Shown one piece after another: positions 8,364 to 16,332 of a DNA stretch of 64,000 nucleotides. The DNA comes from Lactococcus termiticola (GTDB lineage Bacteria; Bacillota; Bacilli; Lactobacillales; Streptococcaceae): assembly GCF_003116835.1 (NCBI RefSeq), contig NZ_BFFO01000004.1, forward strand, positions 1-64,000, read 5' to 3'. How positions within the stretch are numbered: position 1 is the first letter of the stretch; each line of letters begins with the position of its first letter. The translations under genes and the position numbers were made by a program. Below the pieces are notes generated by a model, which saw only the letters and a program-made list of their open reading frames with translations, did not search any database and had not been told where the DNA came from.

Positions 8364-10700
8364 ATGAATTCAAAAATATTAAATATCCTGGAATTTGACC
8401 AGGTCAAGGCCCAGTTTGAGTCTGGCCTTGTCACAGCCCAGGGCAAGCAGGAGCTGGCTGAGCTTCAGCCCTTGATCAGCCGAAAAAAAATCCAGGCCCT
8501 CTTTGATGAGATGGCTGATTTTCAGGCTTTGCAACAAGAAAACGGGCCGATCGGTCTTAGCAAGACCACTGACCTCTCAGAGAGCCTCCGCCGCCTAGAG
8601 CTAGACGCTAGCCTTAACGGTCCTGAGTTTGCAGAAATTAAAAAAGTCATCCAAGCAGGCATTAATTTGACCCGCTATTTTGAGGCTGCGGTCAATGTTC
8701 AAGTGCCAAGCCTAGAGGACTTGTTTGGAAAGTTCATTGACCTCTCAAGTCAGAATGCCGCCCTGAGTATCTTTGATGCGGCCGGTAGCATTTATGATGA
8801 GGCCTCAGCAGCACTTCTCAGTATTCGGACCAGCATTAAGCGGCATCAGTCCGATATCCGTAAAATCATGCAGGAGCTCCTGTCTAAGAACACGAGCTAT
8901 CTCACAGAGTCCATCGTGACTATCCGTAATGACCGGCAGGTCCTGCCAGTACGTGCAGAGAGTAAAAACCGAATTCCCGGTGTGGTGCACGACATGTCAG
9001 CTTCTGGCCAGACCCTCTATATTGAGCCTAATGCTGCAGTCGCTGCCAACAACGCCCTCCATCAAAAGCGGATTGAGGAGAAAAATGAAATTGCAAGAAT
9101 TCTTCAGGCTCTTGCCGAAGAACTCAAGCCGCATACAGAAGACATCCGCCAAAACGCCTGGCTGATTGGTCATATTGACCTGATTGCTGCAAAGGTCGAC
9201 TATATGGTCAAATCCAAAGCCAGCATCCCCGAGCTTTCTAGCAAAAAGACCATCAAGCTCTTTGAGGCCCGCCATCCCCTGATTGACCCTAAGGTCGTTG
9301 TGGCCAACACGATTGATTTTGACGAACAGCTCAATAGCATTGTCATCACAGGCCCGAATACAGGTGGGAAGACGATTACCCTCAAAACGGTCGGCCTGCT
9401 CAACCTGATGGCCCAGTCCGGCCTGCCGATTCCTGTTAAGCTGGGCAGTCGCCTGCATGTCTTTGATGACATCTTCGCGGACATCGGGGATGAGCAGTCC
9501 ATCGAGCAGAGTCTGTCGACCTTCTCCAGCCACATGACCAATATTGTCAATATCCTGGCCAAGGCGACCGACAACAGCCTGGTCCTCTTTGATGAGCTTG
9601 GGGCAGGGACCGACCCTAAAGAGGGGGCAGCACTTGCCATTGCCATCCTTGAAGATTTAAGAAGTCGGAAAATTAAGAGCATGGCATCGACCCACTACCC
9701 TGAGCTCAAGGCCTACGGCGTCGAGACAGCTGGTGTCCTCAATGCCAGCATGGCCTTTGACATTGATGAAATGAAGCCGACCTACCGCCTACAACTTGGT
9801 GTACCTGGACGCTCCAATGCCCTTGAAATCTCAAGGCGTTTGGGCCTGCCGGAGAATATTGTCCAGGGGGCGAGCAGTCAGATTTCAGATTCTGAGCAGG
9901 ATGTCAATCAGATGATTGCCCGCCTTGAAGAAAAGACGCTCGAAGTGGCTGAGCGGGCCGATAATATTCGCCAGCTAGAGCTGGACAATCAAAGGCTCCA
10001 CAAGGACCTCAGCAAGGCCCTGAAACAGCTGGAACGCAACCGAGAGCATGAGATGGAAAAGGCCAGAAAAGAAGCTGAAGAGGTCGTCAAGACTGCCTCA
10101 GCTGAGGCCCAAGAAATTCTCAAACATCTTAATGAAAAGTCTCTCCTTAAACCACACGAGATTATCGCCGCCCGTGGCGAGCTTGAAGACCTGATTCCCA
10201 ATGTGGATGTCAGCAAAAACAAGGTCCTCAAGAAGGCCAAAGCTCAGCGCGGCCTCAAGCAGGGGGCTGAAGTCATGGTCCTCGGCTATGGTCAACGTGG
10301 TAAACTGGTCCGCCTCGAAAAAGACGGCCGTTGGACCGTCCAGATGGGCTCTGCCACTACAAAGCTTGCCGAGTCAGAATTTGAATTGACCGAAGAAGAA
10401 AAGGCCAAGAACCAGCCCGCCAAGACCAAGCAGGTCAGCCGAAAGGTCAGCAATAATGTCAAGGCACAGCTCGACCTGCGGGGTATGCGCTATGAAGAGG
10501 CCGAGCTGGCCCTAGATAACTATATCGACCAGGCCCTGCTCGCCAATCTGATTCAAATCACGATTGTCCACGGGATTGGGACAGGGGTTATCCGTGAGAT
10601 GGTCCAGAAGAAGCTCCAGAAACACCGCCATATCAAGGGTTACGAATATGCTCCGATTAATGCAGGAGGCTCTGGTGCGACGATCGCTACTCTAAAATGA
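8364..10700 (+). CDS. mutS2: Endonuclease MutS2
   Basis: This 778-residue protein belongs to the MutS2 family, which suppresses homologous recombination and splits collided ribosomes (B. subtilis RqcU role). The core ATPase has Walker A TGPNTGGKT at about residue 330, with FDELGAGTDPKEGAAL and STHYPELKAYG after it. A long coiled coil spans about residues 520-600. A KOW-like segment and then a C-terminal Smr nuclease domain follow from about residue 702 (LDLRGMRYEEA, VHGIGTGVIRE). Domain set and length are complete. Confidence 0.95.
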   Translation: MNSKILNILEFDQVKAQFESGLVTAQGKQELAELQPLISRKKIQALFDEMADFQALQQENGPIGLSKTTDLSESLRRLELDASLNGPEFAEIKKVIQAGINLTRYFEAAVNVQVPSLEDLFGKFIDLSSQNAALSIFDAAGSIYDEASAALLSIRTSIKRHQSDIRKIMQELLSKNTSYLTESIVTIRNDRQVLPVRAESKNRIPGVVHDMSASGQTLYIEPNAAVAANNALHQKRIEEKNEIARILQALAEELKPHTEDIRQNAWLIGHIDLIAAKVDYMVKSKASIPELSSKKTIKLFEARHPLIDPKVVVANTIDFDEQLNSIVITGPNTGGKTITLKTVGLLNLMAQSGLPIPVKLGSRLHVFDDIFADIGDEQSIEQSLSTFSSHMTNIVNILAKATDNSLVLFDELGAGTDPKEGAALAIAILEDLRSRKIKSMASTHYPELKAYGVETAGVLNASMAFDIDEMKPTYRLQLGVPGRSNALEISRRLGLPENIVQGASSQISDSEQDVNQMIARLEEKTLEVAERADNIRQLELDNQRLHKDLSKALKQLERNREHEMEKARKEAEEVVKTASAEAQEILKHLNEKSLLKPHEIIAARGELEDLIPNVDVSKNKVLKKAKAQRGLKQGAEVMVLGYGQRGKLVRLEKDGRWTVQMGSATTKLAESEFELTEEEKAKNQPAKTKQVSRKVSNNVKAQLDLRGMRYEEAELALDNYIDQALLANLIQITIVHGIGTGVIREMVQKKLQKHRHIKGYEYAPINAGGSGATIATLK

Positions 10701-10731
10701 TAAATTCCCATCGACTTTACAAACAAATCTT

Positions 10732-10760
10732 TTGCAAATAAAAAAGCCTTGCTCTATAAT
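10732..10760 (+). promoter_or_regulatory. trxA promoter
   Basis: TTGCAA (10732-10737), a 17-nt spacer and TATAAT (10755-10760) lie upstream of the AAGGAG RBS at 10777-10782. Confidence 0.75.
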
Positions 10761-10790
10761 AAGTCTATCATCTAATAAGGAGATCCAAAA

Positions 10791-11105
10791 ATGGAATATA
10801 CCGTAACTGACGCAACATTTGAAGAAGAAACAAAAGAAGGCCTCGTCCTCATCGATTTCTGGGCAACATGGTGTGGCCCTTGTCGCATGCAAGCCCCAAT
10901 CTTGGAACAACTTTCAGAAGAACTTGACGAATCAGAACTTAAGATTGTCAAGATGGACGTTGATGAAAACCCAGGTACTGCTCAAAGCTTCGGCATCATG
11001 AGCATCCCTACTTTGATGTTCAAAAAAGACGGCGAAGTAGTGAAGCAGATCGTTGGAGTGCATACTAAGGCGCAATTGAAGAATTTGGTTGCTGAATTAG
11101 CATAA
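10791..11105 (+). CDS. trxA: Thioredoxin
   Basis: This 104-residue thioredoxin reduces protein disulphides in the cytoplasm, with electrons from thioredoxin reductase. The active site WCGPC sits at residues 27-31 inside [15 protein letters not shown], and the cis-proline motif SIPT follows near residue 73. The length is typical. It is separated from mutS2 by its own promoter and is followed by a strong terminator, so it is probably monocistronic. Codons are A/T-rich and regular, as expected for a highly expressed gene. Confidence 0.96.
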   Translation: MEYTVTDATFEEETKEGLVLIDFWATWCGPCRMQAPILEQLSEELDESELKIVKMDVDENPGTAQSFGIMSIPTLMFKKDGEVVKQIVGVHTKAQLKNLVAELA

Positions 11106-11109
11106 TTGA

Positions 11110-11131
11110 AACAGGCTTAGGCCTGTTTTTT
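11110..11131 (+). terminator. trxA terminator
   Basis: The stem AACAGGC / GCCTGTT is followed by a T run, 4 nt after the trxA stop. Confidence 0.85.
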
Positions 11132-11155
11132 GTTTTCTCAGGAATTAGAGATTGC

Positions 11156-11199
11156 AAAAAAATCCCAGTCAAAAATGGATTTGGCTGGGATTTTTTTTT
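11156..11199. terminator. Bidirectional terminator between trxA and the toxin gene
   Basis: AAAAATCCCAG(T)CAAA pairs with TTTGGCTGGGATTTTT, allowing one G-U pair. It has A runs on the left and T runs on the right, so it can stop transcription from both converging units. Confidence 0.75.
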
Positions 11200-11275
11200 G
11201 CTCTCTATTATCTATAAATTCGCTAGTAAAGTATTGAAGCGGGCTGATATAGATACTTTATCTCTGGCCCTAGCC

Positions 11276-11596
11276 CTAAAAAAGGAGGGTATAATCCTGC
11301 TTCTGATGAATTATATGCTGGATAAAAACCATATCTCTTACTTCATCATAATGGTAGAGAATGACATAGCTACTTACTAGAAGTCGTCGAAAATCAACGC
11401 CCTCTGTGTCAATGCCAGGAATGAGATCGGTGAGTAGTGGGTAAGATTCAGGCCTTTGAGCAAGAAGCTTCATCTTATCATATAATGCAGTCAGTAAGTT
11501 TTTTTCAGCCTGAGGATTCTGAAGCGTGAAACGAAGGTAAAAACGGATGTTTTTAAGTTGTTCTTGAGCTTTGGGGAGGACTTTAACTTCTGTCAT
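11276..11596 (-). CDS. RelE/ParE family type II toxin
   Basis: This is a 106-residue basic protein with the RelE/ParE fold signature: an N-terminal helical hairpin (PKAQEQLKNIRFYLR), a PESYPLL turn, then RRLLVSSYVILYHY and VFIQHIIHQKQDY at the C-terminus. ParE members poison gyrase and RelE members cleave mRNA on ribosomes; sequence alone does not decide between them. It is the second gene of a leftward pair, 12 nt after the antitoxin, with RBS GGGAGGAG. It ends just before the bidirectional terminator. Confidence 0.82.
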   Translation of the reverse strand: MTEVKVLPKAQEQLKNIRFYLRFTLQNPQAEKNLLTALYDKMKLLAQRPESYPLLTDLIPGIDTEGVDFRRLLVSSYVILYHYDEVRDMVFIQHIIHQKQDYTLLF

Positions 11597-11608
11597 CAGG
11601 TCTCCTCC

Positions 11609-11899
11609 CTAGGTCCTGGGTCCTGTGCCCCAGTCTAAATCATCAATGTCAACGTAGTTTTCTTCTTCGACATCCTTCATTCCTTGGCGAAGGTCATTTT
11701 CTAGCTGACGAAGTTGCTTCCAGTATTCTTTTTCAACTTCAAGTTGATGAAAGTGATTGAGCATTTCTTCGGAAATGACAACGGCGTTCCTTCCGGTCTT
11801 TAGGGTAATCGTCAGTTCTTTTGAGTTATCAGCGACATCTTCGAGCAGATGAAAGAGGTTGGCCCTAAATTTTGTGGGCGTGGTGGCGAATTGTTCCAT
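11609..11899 (-). CDS. Phd/YefM-type antitoxin
   Basis: This is a 96-residue protein. The N-terminal half (ATTPTKFRANLFHLLEDVADNS, then ELTITLKTGRNAVVISEEML) matches the Phd/YefM DNA-binding fold. The acidic C-terminal half would wrap the toxin. Antitoxin-first order with a 12-nt gap is usual and allows autoregulation. It has a strong leftward promoter immediately upstream. Confidence 0.75.
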   Translation of the reverse strand: MEQFATTPTKFRANLFHLLEDVADNSKELTITLKTGRNAVVISEEMLNHFHQLEVEKEYWKQLRQLENDLRQGMKDVEEENYVDIDDLDWGTGPRT

Positions 11900-11922
11900 G
11901 CTGATCTCCTTTCAGATTCTTT

Positions 11923-11957
11923 ATGTTCATTATAACGTACATCGGAAAACTCGTCAA
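11923..11957 (-). promoter_or_regulatory. Toxin-antitoxin promoter with possible operator
   Basis: On the minus strand, TTGACG, a 17-nt spacer and TATAAT (complement of 11929-11934) precede the antitoxin. An imperfect inverted repeat, ATGTAC / GAACAT, straddles the -10 element and is a candidate autoregulatory operator. Confidence 0.65.
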
Positions 11958-11976
11958 ATGACTTGCCCCCCGAATA

Positions 11977-11985
11977 TGCTATAAT
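11977..11985 (+). promoter_or_regulatory. Extended -10 promoter of the uup-like gene
   Basis: TGCTATAAT lies about 37 nt upstream of the ATG at 12022 and is divergent from the toxin-antitoxin promoter. Confidence 0.55.
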
Positions 11986-12021
11986 TAAAAGCAAGTAAAA
12001 ACAAGGGAAAACACAGTTAAA

Positions 12022-13875
12022 ATGCCAGACTTCATTAGTAGCAATCTCACCAAATCCGTCGGCGATAAGACGGTCTTCAATAACATCAGCTTTATGATTC
12101 ACGACCTGGACAGGATTGGCCTACTCGGAATCAACGGGACGGGGAAGACGACCCTCCTCAACGTTATCTCAGGCCAATCAGGCTTCGACGGAGACCGCTC
12201 TCCCTTTGATAAGCCCAGCAACTATAAGATTACCTACCTGACTCAAGAGCCTGATTTTAGCGAAGAAGACAGCATTCTTGAGGCGGTGCTTGATGACGAA
12301 CTGCCACAAATGCGGGCGATTAAGGCTTATGAGGCGGCCCTGACAGACCTGGACAAGCTAGAAAACGCTCAGAGTCAGATGGATGCCCTGGATGCCTGGC
12401 AGGTAGAGGCGGATGTGAAGACGGTCCTATCAAAGTTAAAGCTTCCTGACCCGAGCACAAAAATCAAGGGCCTTTCTGGTGGCCAGAAGCGCCGAGTTCA
12501 GCTGGCTCAGGCCCTGGTCAACGACAGTGACCTACTGCTTTTGGATGAACCGACCAACCATCTGGACGTCGACACGATTGCCTGGCTACAAAATTACCTG
12601 AAAAATGCTAAGCGGACCGTCCTTTTCGTGACCCACGACCGTTATTTTTTGGATAATGTGGCAACCCGGATTTTTGAGCTGGACAACAGTCAACTCAAGG
12701 AGTACCAGGGTAATTATCAGGACTATCTGGCAAAGAAGGCCGAAGATGATGAGCGTGAGGCCGCGGCGACCCATAAGGCCAAGCAGCTCTACAAGTCAGA
12801 GCTGACCTGGATTCGCAAGTCTCCGCAAGCCCGGGCAACCAAGCAGCAGGCCAGAATCCAGCGTTTTGAGGACCTGGAAGACAGTCTGAAGACTGGGAAA
12901 GCCGAAGGCGACTTGGCTGTGAATATTGCCAGTCAACGTCTGGGTAAAAAGGTCATCAACTTTGAAGTGGCAGGCTTTAGCTATCCTGACCGTAAGATTT
13001 TCAGTGACTTTAACCTGATTGTCCAACCCCGGGCCCGGCTTGGGATTGTTGGCGACAACGGGGTCGGCAAGTCAACCCTGCTCAACATCATCGCAGGCGA
13101 GCTGGAGCTGACTTCTGGCAAGCTAGACATCGGCGAAACCGTTAATATTGGCTATTTCAGCCAGGAAATCCGTGGACTTGATGAAAATAAGCGCATCATT
13201 AATTTTCTAGAAGAAGTCGCTTCTGCCAGTCAATTAAAATCTGGCGAACAGCTTTCTGTCGTAAATTTGTTGGAGCAATTTCTCTTTCCACGTTCCACAC
13301 ATGGGACGCTTATTAGCAAGCTTTCTGGTGGCGAAAAGAAACGGCTCTATCTCTTGAAAATCCTGCTTCTCCAGCCTAATGTCCTCCTGCTTGATGAGCC
13401 GACCAATGACTTGGACATTGCGACCTTGACGGTCCTTGAAGACTTTCTGGCAGACTTCCCAGGGGCAGTCATAACGGTCAGTCACGACCGCTATTTCCAG
13501 GATAAGGTGTCGACGGAGCTTCTGGCCTTTGAAGAGGGAGCGATTAACCACTACTTTGGAGCTTATTCAGATTATCTGGCTGTGAAGTCAGAGGTAAAGG
13601 CAGAACTTCCAAAAATGGAAACGGATAGCAAGCCCGCGATCAGCCGCCGGCAAACGGAGAAAGTCCGCATGACCTATCAGGAAAAGCAGGAATGGGCAGT
13701 CATTGAAGATGAGATTGAGGCTTTGGAAAATCGCATTGAATCCATCAACGATGAAATGCTGGCCAATGGCTCGGATTCTGCCCTCTTGTCCGATCTTCAA
13801 AAGGAGCTGGACGAGAAGTCCGCCGAGCTTGAGGGCAAGTACGAACGCTGGGAGTATTTGTCTGAAAAAGCTTAG
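12022..13875 (+). CDS. Uup-type ABC-F ATPase
   Basis: This is a 617-residue soluble protein with two ABC domains. Domain 1 has GINGTGKTTLL, LSGGQKRRVQLAQAL and LLDEPTNHLD. Domain 2 has GDNGVGKSTLL, LSGGEKKRLYLLKILL and LLDEPTNDLD. A C-terminal coiled coil at about residues 548-617 (MTYQEKQEW, then Glu/Leu-rich) is the ABC-F CTD found in Uup and absent from EttA. Uup-like factors act on ribosomes or branched DNA. It differs from the shorter Lsa-type gene at 6315-7763. Confidence 0.85.
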   Translation: MPDFISSNLTKSVGDKTVFNNISFMIHDLDRIGLLGINGTGKTTLLNVISGQSGFDGDRSPFDKPSNYKITYLTQEPDFSEEDSILEAVLDDELPQMRAIKAYEAALTDLDKLENAQSQMDALDAWQVEADVKTVLSKLKLPDPSTKIKGLSGGQKRRVQLAQALVNDSDLLLLDEPTNHLDVDTIAWLQNYLKNAKRTVLFVTHDRYFLDNVATRIFELDNSQLKEYQGNYQDYLAKKAEDDEREAAATHKAKQLYKSELTWIRKSPQARATKQQARIQRFEDLEDSLKTGKAEGDLAVNIASQRLGKKVINFEVAGFSYPDRKIFSDFNLIVQPRARLGIVGDNGVGKSTLLNIIAGELELTSGKLDIGETVNIGYFSQEIRGLDENKRIINFLEEVASASQLKSGEQLSVVNLLEQFLFPRSTHGTLISKLSGGEKKRLYLLKILLLQPNVLLLDEPTNDLDIATLTVLEDFLADFPGAVITVSHDRYFQDKVSTELLAFEEGAINHYFGAYSDYLAVKSEVKAELPKMETDSKPAISRRQTEKVRMTYQEKQEWAVIEDEIEALENRIESINDEMLANGSDSALLSDLQKELDEKSAELEGKYERWEYLSEKA

Positions 13876-13916
13876 GCATTATGCTAAAATTGAGCTAAGA
13901 AATTGAGGAAATGAAA

Positions 13917-14609
13917 ATGACTGAAAAAGTTGACTATACGCTCTATTACTGGCCGGTTCCCTTTCGGGGCCATTTCTTGCGGGCCATTTTGACCTATGCA
14001 GGGGCGAGCTGGACTGAAGGTGAGGACATTCCTGCTTTCATGCAAAAGACATCGGCTGAACAGCCCATTCCCTTTATGGGCCCTCCTTTTTTGATTGACC
14101 ACGAGGCGGGTGACTTTGCGCTTTCCCAGATGCCTGCCATTGCCCTTTATCTTGGTGAACAGCTCGGCTTGATTCCTGATGATGCGACCAGCCGGGCAAC
14201 GACCGTCAAGATTGTGGCCGATGCCAATGACCTGATTGATGAACTCACGCTTCAGGGTGGCCGTGAAATGTGGACAGCTGAGAAGTGGCAAGCCTTTTTG
14301 CCTCGATTTAAGAAGTGGATGAGCTTCTGGGAGGCAGAGTTGGCAGCTTCTAAGACGGGCCTCTTACTCGATACAGAAGATCTGACGGTCGCTGATATTG
14401 TCTCTGCTACGCTCTGGATGACCATGGCAGAACGCTTTGAGGATATTTATCAGCTATTGAAAGAAGAAGCCCCCCTAACCCTAGCCTATGCCCATGAAAT
14501 CTGGCAGTTGCCCGTCTTTCAGAAGTTCTCTACGGACACTATCTCCAAATATGGAAACAGCTACTGTGGCGGACAAATCGAAGAGTCACTAAGAAAGGTT
14601 ATTAAATGA
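13917..14609 (+). CDS. Glutathione S-transferase-like protein
   Basis: This is a 230-residue protein with an N-terminal thioredoxin-like half ([19 protein letters not shown], then [25 protein letters not shown]) and a helical C-terminal half. Both match the cytosolic GST fold. FALSQMPAI aligns with the glutathione-binding SQS.AI motif, with Met in place of the usual Ser. The ATG at 13917 is chosen because GAGGAA abuts the earlier ATG at 13911. The substrate is unknown. The stop overlaps the thyA start (ATGA), implying translational coupling. Confidence 0.75.
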   Translation: MTEKVDYTLYYWPVPFRGHFLRAILTYAGASWTEGEDIPAFMQKTSAEQPIPFMGPPFLIDHEAGDFALSQMPAIALYLGEQLGLIPDDATSRATTVKIVADANDLIDELTLQGGREMWTAEKWQAFLPRFKKWMSFWEAELAASKTGLLLDTEDLTVADIVSATLWMTMAERFEDIYQLLKEEAPLTLAYAHEIWQLPVFQKFSTDTISKYGNSYCGGQIEESLRKVIK

Positions 14610-15448
14610 CGTTTGCTGACAAAATTTTCAAAGAAAATATCAAGAATATCATGGACAATGGCGTTTTCTCAGAGAATGCCCGGCCAAAATACAAGGATGG
14701 AAAAACCGCTAACAGCAAGTATATCACGGGTTCTTTTGTGACCTATGACTTGCAAAAAGGTGAGTTTCCCATCACAACCCTCCGCCCAATCCCTATCAAA
14801 TCGGCCATCAAAGAGCTGATGTGGATCTACCAGGACCAGACCAGCGAGCTTTCAGTTTTAGAAGACAAGTACGGTGTGAAATACTGGGGCGAATGGGGCA
14901 TCGGAGATGGCACGATTGGTCAGCGTTATGGGGCTACTGTCAAGAAGCATAATATTATCGGAAAATTGCTTGACGGCTTAGAAAAGAACCCCTGGAACCG
15001 CCGGAACATCATCAACCTATGGCAGTATGAGGACTTTGAAGAGACCGAAGGTCTCCTGCCTTGTGCCTTCCAGACCATGTTTGACGTCCGCCGTGAGGCT
15101 GACGGTGAGATCTATCTGGATGCGACCCTGATTCAACGGAGCAACGACATGCTGGTGGCCCATCACATCAATGCCATGCAATATGTGGCCCTGCAAATGA
15201 TGATTGCTAAGCACTTTTCATGGAAGGTCGGTAAATTCTTCTATTTTGTCAACAATCTTCATATTTACGACAATCAGTTTGAGCAGGCGGCTGAACTCCT
15301 TAGCCGCGAGCCAATCTCTAACAAGGAGCCTCGCCTGGTCCTCAATGTACCAGATGGGACGAATTTCTTTGACATCAAGCCTGAGGATTTTGTGCTTGAG
15401 GACTACGAGCCTGTGAAGCCACAGCTTAAATTTGACTTGGCGATTTAA
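14606..15448 (+). CDS. thyA: Thymidylate synthase
   Basis: This 280-residue enzyme makes dTMP from dUMP with methylene-tetrahydrofolate. The catalytic cysteine is at about residue 153 in [10 protein letters not shown]. The dUMP-binding block [17 protein letters not shown] and the C-terminal folate-contacting tail are present, so the gene looks intact. The start overlaps the GST-like gene by 4 nt. No dihydrofolate reductase gene lies next to it. A shared terminator follows. Confidence 0.96.
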   Translation: MTFADKIFKENIKNIMDNGVFSENARPKYKDGKTANSKYITGSFVTYDLQKGEFPITTLRPIPIKSAIKELMWIYQDQTSELSVLEDKYGVKYWGEWGIGDGTIGQRYGATVKKHNIIGKLLDGLEKNPWNRRNIINLWQYEDFEETEGLLPCAFQTMFDVRREADGEIYLDATLIQRSNDMLVAHHINAMQYVALQMMIAKHFSWKVGKFFYFVNNLHIYDNQFEQAAELLSREPISNKEPRLVLNVPDGTNFFDIKPEDFVLEDYEPVKPQLKFDLAI

Positions 15449-15454
15449 TAATGA

Positions 15455-15480
15455 AAAAAACTGCCCTCTGGCAGTTTTTT
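15455..15480. terminator. Bidirectional terminator between thyA and tetR
   Basis: AAAAAACTGCC pairs with GGCAGTTTTTT around a CTCT loop, between convergent genes. Confidence 0.85.
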
Positions 15481-16094
15481 CATATATCCCGTTCAATATT
15501 CACACCCAGGACCGTCAAATGGCCGTTAGAAATCAGCTTGATAATCAGTCTGGCAAAGTCATCCGGGCTCATGCTCTGGCTATCTGCATTGACCCACCAC
15601 TTCATGGTGCCGGTCAAGATTGAGAGGATGTAGGAGAGGACGAAGTCATTGGGGACGATGATGTCTTCTTCTCTGACCTCGAGTTGGGCAAGGAGGCTTT
15701 CGTAGCGTTCGTTTAAGATGGCGAGGAAGCGGACGATGACCTTTTCGTCCTGGGCCTTGTCGATGACGATTTCGGCGAGCTCTGGATAGAGGCGGACGAA
15801 GCTGTAGAAGCGACTGAGCATGCCTTCAAGCTTTTTGACCTGGACTCGGTTTTCTTCGACGGGCTGTACCTCATCGAGGACAGCGATAAAGTCGATGATA
15901 AAGTCGTCAATCAGGCTGTCATAGAGGTCTTCCTTGTCGGCATAGTGGGCGTAGAAGGTCGCCCGGTTGATCATGGCAGTATCTGCGATTTCCTGGATGC
16001 TAATTTTTTCAAATTTTTTCTTTCTTAAAAGTTCAAAAAATGCCTGGCGGATCATGCTTCGGGTCCGTTTGATTCTCAGGTCTAATTTAGCCAT
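15480..16094 (-). CDS. TetR family transcriptional regulator
   Basis: This is a 204-residue regulator. The N-terminal helix-turn-helix (RSMIRQAFFELLRKKKFEKIS, then IADTAMINRATFYAHYADKEDLY) is diagnostic of TetR; the C-terminal ligand domain is unassigned. The start at 16094 is preferred because AGGAGG on the minus strand (16100-16105) lies 5 nt before it; an in-frame ATG 27 nt upstream lacks an RBS. The gene is divergent from the giant activase-like gene, so that gene is a likely target, along with autoregulation. Confidence 0.88.
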   Translation of the reverse strand: MAKLDLRIKRTRSMIRQAFFELLRKKKFEKISIQEIADTAMINRATFYAHYADKEDLYDSLIDDFIIDFIAVLDEVQPVEENRVQVKKLEGMLSRFYSFVRLYPELAEIVIDKAQDEKVIVRFLAILNERYESLLAQLEVREEDIIVPNDFVLSYILSILTGTMKWWVNADSQSMSPDDFARLIIKLISNGHLTVLGVNIERDI

Positions 16095-16230
16095 TTCAAC
16101 CTCCTGTTGTTTATCCATCATTTGATGAGAATCTGTTGCTTATATTATAAGCCATTCCAGAAATGGAAACACAGACTATCCTTGTCAAAGACTTTTGTCA
16201 TAATTGACAGTTCGCCTAAGATTGTCGTAT

Positions 16231-16320
16231 AAATCACATATCGCCCGAATATGATGATTCTATAAGACGGCCTATGTGATATAATTAACAATATATTAAA
16301 TAAACAACAGCTTGTTGTTT
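16231..16320 (+). promoter_or_regulatory. Activase promoter with candidate TetR operators
   Basis: An extended -10 element, TGATATAAT, lies at 16277-16285. A perfect palindrome AAACAACA-GCT-TGTTGTTT (16302-16320) lies just downstream of the expected start site, a typical repressor position. A second inverted pair, ATCACATA (16231-16238) and TATGTGAT (16273-16280), brackets the promoter. Binding by the divergent TetR protein is inference. Confidence 0.55.
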
Positions 16321-16332
16321 CAGAGGTACAAG